A DNA stretch of 7,096 bases from an uncultured Ruminococcus sp. (GCA_902797525.1 CADBSZ010000201.1:1-7096), one strand, 5' to 3'. Counted from the stretch's first letter, positions 1-6,659 are shown. The notes: generated from the letters alone by a model not told the origin. A program made the numbers and translations.

Positions 1-951
1 CCGCATTGCCTGTTTTAAACACTCCGCGCTGCGGTTAAGGCAAATGATTTCGTCGTCGGTCAAACGCTCCTCCAAGCGGCGTTCAACACCGTCGGCGGTG
101 ACGACAGACGGCAAACTGAGCGCAACGCCGCGAATGCCGTATTCTCCGCGCAGGGGTGTGGTGACGGAGGCGATGATGGACTGGTGATTCAAGATTGCCG
201 TTGCCAGCGAGCATACGCAGGTGGCAATTCCGTAGTGGGTTCTGCCCTTGGCGGCAATAATGCGCGTGCCGAGATCCCTGACCGTCTTTTGCAGGCTGCT
301 TTGCTGATCGCTTCCCCACGCAAGCCCGGTGTTGGCGCAATAATCCGCAATCGGCTCTCCGGCGATGGTCATGCGGCTCCAAAGCGGAAACTGCGTTTCA
401 CCGTGCTCGCCTGCCACAAAGCACTGCACCGATTCGCTGCTGAGGTGGGTGTAATCGGCAATCGCCTTGGTCAGTCGAGAGGAATCAAGCACACAGCCGG
501 TGCCGAACACCCTGCCGTTTTTCAGCTTCATCAGCCTGTCGCACTCAAAGGTGAGAATATCCACAGGATTGGAAACGACCATAATCGCGCCCTTAGTATA
601 GTATTTTTGGAGCTGCTCCACGACATTATGCATGATTTGAATGTTGTCGTAAATCATGTCAAGACGGCTTTCGCCGGGAGTGCGGTTTCTGCCTGCAGTG
701 ATAATAATTAAATCGCAGTCGGAGCAGTCGGAATAATGCCCTGCACGTACAAAGGAATCGCCAATGTCGGCAACGCCGTGCTGAATGTCCATGGCTTCAC
801 CCGTTGCTTTATCAAAATCAATGTCAACCAAAACGATTTCATGTGCCAGCTCGCGCAGCGTCAGGGCATATGCGATGGTTGAACCGACATAGCCTGCTCC
901 GATGATGGCTACTTTGCGTGTGTATAAGCTTTGCTTGTATGTCAGACTCAT
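1..951 (-). CDS. ldh: L-lactate dehydrogenase-family NAD-dependent 2-hydroxyacid dehydrogenase (3' end cut off by window edge)
   Basis: Cytoplasmic LDH/MDH-superfamily enzyme, expected to reduce pyruvate to L-lactate with NADH and regenerate NAD in fermentation. 317 codons are visible without a stop. Since the family is about 310-320 residues long, only a few C-terminal residues should be missing. Visible motifs are the Rossmann GAGYVGS at 18-24, an acidic residue after beta-2 (VLVDID, Asp43) that favours NAD, SNPVDI at 127-132, LDSSR at 155-159 (catalytic Asp156 and substrate-binding Arg159), and GEHGE with catalytic His183. The active-site loop reads GRNRTPGESR (87-96). It has Arg90 where typical lactate dehydrogenases have Gln (position 102 in the usual numbering), so malate or mixed specificity is possible. 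The ATG at 949-951 has GGAG six bases upstream, and a good promoter lies just beyond. Family certain; substrate less so. Confidence 0.9.
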   Translation of the reverse strand, partial: MSLTYKQSLYTRKVAIIGAGYVGSTIAYALTLRELAHEIVLVDIDFDKATGEAMDIQHGVADIGDSFVRAGHYSDCSDCDLIIITAGRNRTPGESRLDMIYDNIQIMHNVVEQLQKYYTKGAIMVVSNPVDILTFECDRLMKLKNGRVFGTGCVLDSSRLTKAIADYTHLSSESVQCFVAGEHGETQFPLWSRMTIAGEPIADYCANTGLAWGSDQQSSLQKTVRDLGTRIIAAKGRTHYGIATCVCSLATAILNHQSIIASVTTPLRGEYGIRGVALSLPSVVTADGVERRLEERLTDDEIICLNRSAECLKQAMR

Positions 952-983
952 TGTTTTCTCCAAAGAAGTGTTTGTTAATGGTA

Positions 984-1012
984 ATTATACCATAATTTGG
1001 CAATTTATTCAA
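984..1012 (-). promoter_or_regulatory. Promoter of the lactate dehydrogenase-family gene
   Basis: Read on the minus strand, TTGAAT (1007-1012), a 17-base spacer and a perfect TATAAT (984-989) match the housekeeping sigma-A consensus. Transcription would start near 977, giving a leader of about 26 bases that contains the GGAG ribosome site (958-961) of the dehydrogenase gene. The flanking DNA is AT-rich. Confidence 0.75.
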
Positions 1013-1181
1013 TGCTTGATTCGTGCGAAAAAGTAATGAATTTTTATTCTTTTTAAATCGCATCCTTCTTAAAGTCACAGCCGACTATCGCTTTGGTGTT
1101 TTCGCTTTTTTATTCTTTGGTAAAAGAACGGAAAAACAGTCATTTACCTGAAATTGTCTGAAAAGAAATGTCGAAAAATGC

Positions 1182-1211
1182 TTTATTTTGTCAGCAAAAA
1201 TATGCTATAAT
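1182..1211 (+). promoter_or_regulatory. Extended -10 promoter of the hydrolase-like gene
   Basis: TGCTATAAT (1203-1211) is an extended -10 element with a perfect TATAAT at 1206-1211. The -35 region is weak: TTTATT at 1182-1187 with an 18-base spacer is the best candidate, as expected when an extended -10 compensates. Transcription would begin near 1218, almost on top of the AGGAGG at 1220-1225, so the leader is only about 20 bases and leaves no room for a riboswitch. Confidence 0.65.
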
Positions 1212-1237
1212 AAATCGACAGGAGGTTTTGAAATACA

Positions 1238-2428
1238 ATGAACATACAAAAATTGAATCGTGCTGTTTCGGCGGCAATCGGAAAGGTGTTTAAAATGAAA
1301 ACAAAACACAAAATTATTCTCGGCGCGGCTACTGCCTTTACCGCTACGGCGACGGGCGTTGCCATTGCAAAAACCAACCAGGCAAAAAAGCAGGAACGCA
1401 GCCTGAAAAGCCTGCTGATTGAGGACGCTGTTAAGCGTGCTGCCGCGGCGACAAGACGCGACATCAACATTGAAGAAGCGATGGAGAACAGCCAAAAGCC
1501 CTTTGTCCTTCCGTCTGCTGCAAGGAAAAATCTCGGCATGACCGAGCTGGACGAGTTGACCGATACCTTTGTGATGCAGCCAGAGGACGTTACCTGCGAC
1601 ACAACGATTTTCTATTTGCACGGCAGCGATTTTTGGGGAAATCCCTCGCGCGTACACTATGCATTCCTGAAAAAGCTCGTAAGCAAGACCGGCGCAAAGC
1701 TTGTTATGCCGGTTTATCCGAAGGCGCCTGCGCACACCGCAACCGAGATTCAGCAGATGATACTTGACCGCTATCTGTACTTGGTGAATGAGAAAGAAAT
1801 CCCCGGTGAACAAATTGTATTTATAGGCGACGCAGCAGGCGGCGGCTTGGCGCTGGCGATTCTGCAAAAGCTGAGATATTTGGCGCTTCCCCTTCCCCGT
1901 CAGGCAATTTTGATTTCTCCGTGGCTGGATATTACCAACAGCAATCCTGAAATTGAGGCGCTTACAAAAATTGATTCCGTGCTGAATGTAGAGCGTTTGG
2001 CCGTTAAGGGCGCGCATTATGCAGGCGATTTGGAGCTGACGCACCCCTCTGTGAGTCCGATTTACGGTGATTTGAACGGCTTGCCCAAAATTACCGTGAT
2101 TGTCGGCAGCCGTGAAATCTTCTGCGCCGACGCTGTGAAGCTGGAGAAAATGGCGCAAGAGCAGCAGCTTGACATTGAGGTAATCGTCTATAAAAATCAA
2201 ATGCACTTCTTCCCTGCTCTGCCGATTCCCGAGGCAGAAGATGTGATGGCGATTATCGCGTCCGAGCTTTACGGCGTGGAGGAGGTTGAACTTCTCCCCG
2301 ATGAAGCGGAAGAAGCCGAAGACCCCGCTGAGGACGAGGAAGCAAACGAAGCAGAAGCTGAAATCGCTGAAGCCGCTGACGAAGTCGTTGCTGATGAAGC
2401 AGCGGACGAAACACCCGTTACGGAATAA
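1238..2428 (+). CDS. Membrane-anchored alpha/beta-hydrolase-fold protein lacking the catalytic serine, with acidic C-terminal tail
   Basis: The 396-residue product has three parts: a hydrophobic segment at about 25-44 (signal anchor or uncleaved signal peptide), an alpha/beta-hydrolase domain of the hormone-sensitive-lipase/esterase type at about 120-345, and an acidic tail at 348-396 with no Lys or Arg. Family landmarks are LHGSDF (127-132) in place of the HGGG oxyanion motif, GDAAGG (197-202) in place of GDSAGG, GSREI (290-294) near the acid residue, and QMHFF with the likely catalytic His323. Ala199 (codon GCA, 1832-1834) sits where the nucleophile Ser should be, so ordinary esterase activity is unlikely. 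AGGAGG lies 12 bases before the ATG, and an in-frame TGA just upstream rules out a longer protein. Met20 (1295), with AAAGG upstream, is an alternative start that would give a cleaner signal sequence. The gene is monocistronic between its own promoter and a terminator. Confidence 0.85.
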   Translation: MNIQKLNRAVSAAIGKVFKMKTKHKIILGAATAFTATATGVAIAKTNQAKKQERSLKSLLIEDAVKRAAAATRRDINIEEAMENSQKPFVLPSAARKNLGMTELDELTDTFVMQPEDVTCDTTIFYLHGSDFWGNPSRVHYAFLKKLVSKTGAKLVMPVYPKAPAHTATEIQQMILDRYLYLVNEKEIPGEQIVFIGDAAGGGLALAILQKLRYLALPLPRQAILISPWLDITNSNPEIEALTKIDSVLNVERLAVKGAHYAGDLELTHPSVSPIYGDLNGLPKITVIVGSREIFCADAVKLEKMAQEQQLDIEVIVYKNQMHFFPALPIPEAEDVMAIIASELYGVEEVELLPDEAEEAEDPAEDEEANEAEAEIAEAADEVVADEAADETPVTE

Positions 2429-2436
2429 CCGAAAAC

Positions 2437-2477
2437 AAAAATCCCTGTGACAGTCATTTGTCACAGGGAATTTTTTT
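2437..2477. terminator. Bidirectional intrinsic terminator
   Basis: A perfect 11-bp stem, TCCCTGTGACA (2442-2452) paired with TGTCACAGGGA (2459-2469), encloses a 6-base loop. It is followed by seven T (2471-2477) and preceded by an A-rich tract (2432-2441) that serves as the T tract on the other strand. It ends the rightward hydrolase-like gene (stop 2426-2428) and the leftward six-gene operon. The TAA stop of the last operon gene (2476-2478) lies within the T tract. Confidence 0.93.
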
Positions 2478-3270
2478 ACTGAACGATAATGCACTGAGAG
2501 CCCATTTGCTCATAGCGCTTTTTTACCAGCGCTTTATCAAAGTGCGAAACGGTGCCGGCCGTGGAATCGGCAAAGTAATATTCATTTTGGTCAAAGCCGA
2601 TGAGCACCAGACAGTGCTCGTGCATATACCACGACACGGTGTCGCCCAACTGAGCCTCGGCGTTTTCATCGACATAGTTGACAACCCAAGTGTCGAACAC
2701 ATACGGTTCCTGCATGTCGGTGGTCGCCCAAACCATGACGGGCACACCCTTTGAAACATACTCGTCGCACAAACTGTCAAGCGAAATGCTTTTATACGCG
2801 GTCGCCTTGAGCTTGGAGTGTTGATCCTGCAAATAGCGGTTCATGCTTTTTGCCATGGACGGCGCATACACGCCCCAGCCGCCGTAGGCTGTGCCGGCAA
2901 AGCCGCTGTGCATATCGGGACCGTATTTCACGCCGTCGCCGCCGTCGAGCACAAAATGGCAGTCGAGATAGTTGTCGGCGATGGTGAACTCGTTGACGTC
3001 AAAGCCGAGAATATTAAGCAGCATGGTGCAGGCGTAGGTTTCACAGCCTGCCTTCAGCTCCTCCTGCGCGATGACCTTGACGTTTTGTATCATATAGGAT
3101 TTCGGCTCCTCTATGGTCGTATCCATGACGGTTGCTTCCGTTTGCGTCTGCAACTGTTCGGCGGATTTCGGCAACACTGCCAAAGAAATCGCAATCAACA
3201 CCGCGAGCAACACACCGCAGACGCCGGTAATCAGGAGCTTGTTTCTGTTCTTACTGGAAAAGATCTTCAT
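2476..3270 (-). CDS. Membrane-anchored C39-like (papain-fold) cysteine peptidase family protein
   Basis: The 264-residue product has a basic N-terminus, one strong hydrophobic segment at about 12-33, a short Thr/Gln/Glu-rich linker, and a C39_2-type domain at about 60-264 that should lie outside the cell. Visible landmarks are GCETYACTMLLNILG (75-89) with the likely nucleophile Cys76, HEHCLVLIGFD (217-227) with the likely catalytic His219, and FADS (233-236) with Asp235 as the probable third member. No cleavable signal peptide is evident, so it is probably anchored. Proteins of this family cleave peptides or peptide bonds in secreted or wall-linked substrates; the target here is unknown. The start is 12 bases after the stop of the preceding gene in the same frame, and no clear Shine-Dalgarno sequence is visible (TAATCAAACTTTTCA before ATG). 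Translation may therefore depend on coupling. It is the last gene of the operon. Confidence 0.85.
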   Translation of the reverse strand: MKIFSSKNRNKLLITGVCGVLLAVLIAISLAVLPKSAEQLQTQTEATVMDTTIEEPKSYMIQNVKVIAQEELKAGCETYACTMLLNILGFDVNEFTIADNYLDCHFVLDGGDGVKYGPDMHSGFAGTAYGGWGVYAPSMAKSMNRYLQDQHSKLKATAYKSISLDSLCDEYVSKGVPVMVWATTDMQEPYVFDTWVVNYVDENAEAQLGDTVSWYMHEHCLVLIGFDQNEYYFADSTAGTVSHFDKALVKKRYEQMGSQCIIVQ

Positions 3271-3282
3271 TGAAAAGTTTGA

Positions 3283-4125
3283 TTAATTCTTGTTTTTGCC
3301 CGCGATGGTAATAATTAAATCGAGCACCTTTAAGTACAGCCAAATGACGGTAAAGGCAAGGCCGAACGCCGCCTGCCACTCATACTTTTTGGGAAGCTTG
3401 TCGTTGACAACATGGTCGATGGTGTCGAAATCACAAATCAGGAACAGCGCGGCGATAAGGATGAAAATAATGCCGACGGCAACCGACAGTCCAAAATTCT
3501 GGCGAAGCGCCATTACAAGCGGTCTGGTGAAGGGAATGAAAGAGCCGATAAAGGTGAAAATGGACGTTGCAATCACGGTGATAAAGAGCGTTAACATCAC
3601 CATTTTAAACTTTTTGGTGACGCGGATAATGCCGGTAGTGTAAAGAATCGCCATGACTGCCACAATCAGCATGGTAATCAGCAGCGCCAGCGCGCCGAGG
3701 TATTCCAAGTGATATGTGCCGAGCACCTTGAACACCAAGAACGAGATGATGTAGCCCTGGGTGACGCAGTAAAGAGCGCCGGTGATGGGAGTGGTGGCGC
3801 GCGCAAAGAACGCAATCAGCTGGAACACAATTGCAGCAATCGCAACGCCGAGGAGCATGAACACCTCGCTTTGGTAGAGCGTAATCTCAAAGCCCTTAAT
3901 ATTAATGTCAAAGGTTTGGCCGCTGGCAAAGGTGCTTGCAGTGATTAGCTGAACAAAGATTCCGACAACGCTGAACAGCAAAAAGTAAATTGTTTTTAAC
4001 GTAATGCCGCCATAGCTCGCCGAATTCTCGGAAGTGTATTCATCCACTCTGTCCAGTCTGCGCATGACAGGGTTGGACGAAAGGAACGACCGTTTTGTTG
4101 ATCCGGTATTTTTTGAATTGTTCAT
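3283..4125 (-). CDS. Bax inhibitor-1/YccA-family multispanning membrane protein
   Basis: The 280-residue integral membrane protein has a cytoplasmic N-terminus with SSNPVMRRL (16-24) and ASYGGITLKT (36-45), both typical of the bacterial BaxI_1/YccA subgroup. About seven membrane segments follow, between roughly residues 45 and 275. The family-typical stretch near the end, CDFDTIDHVV (231-240) followed by KKYEWQAAFG (246-255), carries acidic residues (Asp232, Asp234, Asp237) that resemble the pH-sensing aspartates of BI-1 homologues such as B. subtilis YetJ, which conducts calcium. Transport or leak of calcium is therefore possible but not shown here. AAGGGGAG lies 7 bases before the ATG. The gene starts 18 bases after the STAS gene and is followed 12 bases later by the peptidase gene, so all three are probably co-transcribed. 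Its link with a partner-switching module is unexplained. Confidence 0.92.
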   Translation of the reverse strand: MNNSKNTGSTKRSFLSSNPVMRRLDRVDEYTSENSASYGGITLKTIYFLLFSVVGIFVQLITASTFASGQTFDINIKGFEITLYQSEVFMLLGVAIAAIVFQLIAFFARATTPITGALYCVTQGYIISFLVFKVLGTYHLEYLGALALLITMLIVAVMAILYTTGIIRVTKKFKMVMLTLFITVIATSIFTFIGSFIPFTRPLVMALRQNFGLSVAVGIIFILIAALFLICDFDTIDHVVNDKLPKKYEWQAAFGLAFTVIWLYLKVLDLIITIAGKNKN

Positions 4126-4143
4126 AGCGTTACTCCCCTTCAG

Positions 4144-4446
4144 TTAGATGGTTTCAAAGGTTAAAATTTCATCAAAGCCCGTGACCTCAAACACATCGTT
4201 AACCGCTTCGTTGACATGAATCAGCTTCATTTCACCCTGCTTCATCATTTTCTTTTGCAGCGACAGCAGCACGCGCAGGCCTGCGGAAGAAACATAGTTC
4301 ACGTCCGCAAAATCGAGCACAAGGGAGGTGATTCCGTCAAGATTACCGCTGACAAAAGTGTCAACCTCGGGCGCAGTAGCGGTATCAATACGGCCTGAGA
4401 TGGTAACGGTGAGGGTGGTTCCGTCTTTTTTCTTTTTAATGTTCAT
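4144..4446 (-). CDS. STAS-domain anti-sigma factor antagonist (RsbV/SpoIIAA-like)
   Basis: The 100-residue single-domain STAS protein is the switch element of a partner-switching circuit. In the known systems the unphosphorylated form binds an RsbW/SpoIIAB-type kinase, the kinase phosphorylates it on a conserved Ser, and a PP2C phosphatase reverses this. Visible features are VTISGRIDTATAPEVD (14-29), LVLDFADVNYVSSAGLRVLL (42-61) with the phospho-acceptor region SSAG, where Ser54 (or Ser53) is the likely site, and the C-terminal strand-helix around KLIHVN and VFEVTGFDEI. AAGGAG (4455-4460) lies 8 bases before the ATG and only one base from the stop codon of the transporter gene, suggesting coupled expression with it. 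The kinase and phosphatase it needs are encoded upstream in the same operon, and no sigma factor is adjacent. Partners could include the ATPase domain fused to the transporter. Confidence 0.93.
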   Translation of the reverse strand: MNIKKKKDGTTLTVTISGRIDTATAPEVDTFVSGNLDGITSLVLDFADVNYVSSAGLRVLLSLQKKMMKQGEMKLIHVNEAVNDVFEVTGFDEILTFETI

Positions 4447-4460
4447 AACAGTTTCTCCTT

Positions 4461-6230
4461 TTAGATGGTAATATTAATATTATTTAATTCCAGCGTACTC
4501 AAATACTGAACATCCTTTGCCATGCCGCATACCATGCGGATACCGATGTTCTTGGTGGGATCGTCGCCGCTGTGCAGCTTTACCCATTCGGTGGGGTCAA
4601 ACTTTTTGCAGTCGTCGCGTATACGCAGCGTCCAGCCGTCATCACGCTTAATAACGCGGACGTCGATGCTGTGCTTTTTACCGTCTGCAAAGCCAAACCG
4701 CACAATATTGTTGCTCAGCTCCTCCACAAACAGCGCAAGCATCATGCTCTGCTTGGGAGAGGCGCCGTTTTGAGAACAAAACTCCCCGACACCGGCGGAC
4801 GCAGGAATGACATCCTCCTGCTTGCCGATGGAAAAGTCTAGCATGTTCTCGGGCGCGATGCCGAACGGCTCCTTCAAAAACAGAAAATCCTTGGCGCGGA
4901 ATGGCAGACCGTGTTTTTTGACCGCCGCCATCACCAAAAGGACAATCAAATTAATGGCCTCGCCAATCAGGAACGACCACCAAACCGCGTCGGCATCCAT
5001 CACGCCGAGCAACGCCAGTGCAGGCAAAACGACAAACGGAAAATTGACTAAAAAACAAATGACATTTGACAAAACCATGCGCCGCATGCCTTGTGTGTAG
5101 TTGATAAAGGCGACGTTGAGTCCGTAGAAAATAATGCTCAGCGCATAAATGCGCAGTCCGCGCGAGGCTAGCGCGACCATTTGCGCGCCGTCGTCGCCGC
5201 CGAAGGCTCCGGCAATAAAGTCAGCGAAAACAAGCAAAATCACCGTCAGGATACCGCCCACAATCAGCGCCATTTTTACCGTAATTTTGATCAGCGCCTC
5301 CGCGGCGGTTCGGTCTTGCTCACCCAGTATCATACCGGCAATCATAGCGGTGGTCATGGCAACGCCAAGCATGGTAGAGGATGTGAAATTAAACACCGTG
5401 TTCACGACGCCCAACGCCGCAACAGCCGTACTGGACAGCACGGTGGCAACCATGATTTGGTTGAGCACTGCGTTTCGCAGCATGGACGAAGCGGAACCGA
5501 TTGCCGAGGACGAGCCGGTGGCGAAGATTTCGCCTAAATCGCGCAGGGACATGCCCTTAAACGAAAACTTGAAAATAATATCCTTTTTGGTAAAGTGCAG
5601 CAGCATAATCACCAGCGCGGTAAAATAGCTCAGCGAGGTTGTCAGTCCCATACCGAGCATACCGCCGTGAATCACCAGGGCGTTGACCAGGTCGCCGATA
5701 ATGTCGAGCACCGTCATAACCACAACCGCCACGATGACGCGGTTGGCGTCGCCGTCAAGGCGCATTAAGGAGTTGAACTCAAACAGGAACAACACGCACG
5801 GGAACGAGAACACAATGCCGAAAAGATAGTCGGAGGTCGGCGCAAGCAAATGCGCGGATTTTCCGTGAGCGCCGAGCAGCACGGCGATATCGCCTCTGAA
5901 AATTAACATTACCGCCATCATAACTGCCGAGATAACAACCGTGATGAACATGCACATCGAAAAAGCGCGGCGCGCGCTGTCAACCTTTCCTGCACCCAGG
6001 CGCTGCGCGATGATGATTTGCGCGCCTGTGGCAAGAATGCCGCTGAACGCAGTCGCCAAATTGATAACCGGCGTTACCAAGCCGTAAGCCGCCATGCTGT
6101 CAGGTCCTAAAAATCTGCCAATTACAATGCCGTCAATGACAATTCCGACCATCGTCGCAATCGCGGCGGCAATGATACTGATAACCGACTTGCGAAACAA
6201 CCGGCTGATTATTTGACCGTTGCTTTTCAA
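4461..6230 (-). CDS. MATE-family transporter fused to a C-terminal anti-sigma-type (HATPase) domain
   Basis: The 589-residue protein has two parts. Residues about 10-440 form a complete MATE-type antiporter with about 12 membrane segments (e.g. VIDGIVIGRFLG at 31-42 and MRLDGDANR at 156-164), a family that exports drugs or metabolites using Na+ or H+. After a short linker, residues about 460-589 resemble an RsbW/SpoIIAB-type ATPase, with N-box EELSNN (503-508; Glu504, Asn508), G1-like IRDDCKKFDP (537-546) and G2-like NIGIRMV (561-567). Compared with the free kinase upstream, the G1 Gly is Cys541 and the first G2 Gly is Asn561. ATP binding or kinase activity may therefore be altered. The start is TTG (6228-6230): AAAGGGGA lies 7 bases upstream, and the next Met (27) is inside the first membrane helix. 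It begins 18 bases after the kinase gene and ends 14 bases before the STAS gene. Substrate unknown. The frame is continuous across both domains. Confidence 0.93.
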   Translation of the reverse strand: MKSNGQIISRLFRKSVISIIAAAIATMVGIVIDGIVIGRFLGPDSMAAYGLVTPVINLATAFSGILATGAQIIIAQRLGAGKVDSARRAFSMCMFITVVISAVMMAVMLIFRGDIAVLLGAHGKSAHLLAPTSDYLFGIVFSFPCVLFLFEFNSLMRLDGDANRVIVAVVVMTVLDIIGDLVNALVIHGGMLGMGLTTSLSYFTALVIMLLHFTKKDIIFKFSFKGMSLRDLGEIFATGSSSAIGSASSMLRNAVLNQIMVATVLSSTAVAALGVVNTVFNFTSSTMLGVAMTTAMIAGMILGEQDRTAAEALIKITVKMALIVGGILTVILLVFADFIAGAFGGDDGAQMVALASRGLRIYALSIIFYGLNVAFINYTQGMRRMVLSNVICFLVNFPFVVLPALALLGVMDADAVWWSFLIGEAINLIVLLVMAAVKKHGLPFRAKDFLFLKEPFGIAPENMLDFSIGKQEDVIPASAGVGEFCSQNGASPKQSMMLALFVEELSNNIVRFGFADGKKHSIDVRVIKRDDGWTLRIRDDCKKFDPTEWVKLHSGDDPTKNIGIRMVCGMAKDVQYLSTLELNNINITI

Positions 6231-6237
6231 AAAGCTT

Positions 6238-6245
6238 TCCCCTTT
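6238..6245 (-). promoter_or_regulatory. Ribosome binding site fixing the TTG start of the MATE-ATPase gene
   Basis: AAAGGGGA on the minus strand lies 7 bases before TTG AAA AGC, immediately downstream of the TAA (6249-6251) of the kinase gene. It supports the TTG at 6228-6230 as the initiator, since no ATG in this frame would keep the first membrane helix of the transporter. Confidence 0.7.
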
Positions 6246-6248
6246 CTG

Positions 6249-6659
6249 TTACAGATTCTTTTTGAGTCTTAAAATGTTTTGACCGTTTTGATACTCATAC
6301 TCCACCATATCCATGGTTTTTTTCACAAGGAAAATGCCAAGACCGCCCTGTGGTCTGTCCTGTGCGGCGATATGTGTGTCGGGATCGGCATGCTCCAGGG
6401 GATTGAACGGCTTGCCATTGTCAATAAAGGTGAGAATTACCGCTAAGGGGTTTTCTTCAAAATCAATGCGTACCGTCGCCCTGCCTACCTCGGGCGAATA
6501 AGCGTATTTGGCGATATTGCCGAACAGCTCGTCAATGGCAATCGCAATCTGCGTTTGCGCTTTTATCGGACAATCCATCTGCTCCAACTCGGCAGAAACA
6601 AAATCCGTTACAACCTCAATGTTTTCTACAGCAGCTTCAATGGTTAATTCTTTCATCAT
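6249..6659 (-). CDS. Anti-sigma regulatory factor, RsbW-like serine/threonine kinase
   Basis: The 136-residue GHKL/HATPase_c_2 protein is a typical size for RsbW/SpoIIAB-like kinases. The motifs are intact: N-box AIDELFGNIAKYAY (41-54; Glu44, Asn48), G1 FIDNGKPFNP (78-87) with the DxG at 80-82, and G2 GGLGIFLVKK (105-114), followed by MVEYEYQNGQN. Such proteins phosphorylate a STAS antagonist with ATP, and when free they bind a sigma factor or another target. The probable substrate is the STAS protein encoded two genes downstream. The ATG at 6657-6659 overlaps the TGA of the phosphatase gene (ATGA), with AAGGGAAG 5 bases before it. A second Met follows directly and could also be used. The overlap suggests translational coupling and fixed stoichiometry with the phosphatase. 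Whether it acts as kinase only, or also holds a sigma factor encoded elsewhere, cannot be told. Confidence 0.93.
   Translation of the reverse strand: MMKELTIEAAVENIEVVTDFVSAELEQMDCPIKAQTQIAIAIDELFGNIAKYAYSPEVGRATVRIDFEENPLAVILTFIDNGKPFNPLEHADPDTHIAAQDRPQGGLGIFLVKKTMDMVEYEYQNGQNILRLKKNL

Larger units (their letters stand above)
952..1237. other. Divergent intergenic region
   Basis: This AT-rich 286-base gap separates the leftward dehydrogenase gene from the rightward hydrolase-like gene and carries a promoter at each end. The middle part (about 1013-1180) contains no convincing gene, RNA structure or operator. The only repeat seen is a 12-base TTTTTATTCTTT at 1041-1052 and 1107-1118, which is low-complexity and may be chance. 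Confidence 0.6.

Noticed and set aside
184..711. A 175-codon plus-strand frame within the dehydrogenase gene.
   Set aside because: It is antisense to a strongly conserved enzyme, has no ribosome site and shows no domain.
972..989. Possible Rex (NADH-sensing repressor) operator at the dehydrogenase promoter, starting with TTGTTAA at 972-978.
   Set aside because: Only one half-site matches; the expected TTAACAA half is absent at the normal spacing. Rex control of ldh is common in this phylum, but the sequence here does not support it well enough.
839..1078. A small minus-strand frame starting upstream of the dehydrogenase gene.
   Set aside because: It overlaps the dehydrogenase start in another frame, runs through the promoter, has a low-complexity basic N-terminus and resembles no family.
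1041..1118. Direct repeat TTTTTATTCTTT in the divergent intergenic region.
   Set aside because: It is low-complexity T-rich sequence with only two copies and no symmetry or fixed relation to the promoters.
952..1237. Riboswitch or small RNA in the intergenic region.
   Set aside because: Both inferred leaders are under 30 bases and no stable hairpin with a T tract was found.
1205..2494. A 429-codon open frame on the minus strand opposite the hydrolase-like gene.
   Set aside because: Its translation has no recognisable domain, is rich in Cys, His, Arg and Phe as antisense frames often are, and crosses the terminator. The plus-strand frame has a promoter, a ribosome site and a clear fold signature.
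6656..6659. Possible frameshift joining phosphatase and kinase.
   Set aside because: The ATGA overlap is a normal coupling junction. Both domains are complete at the junction and the kinase has its own ribosome site.
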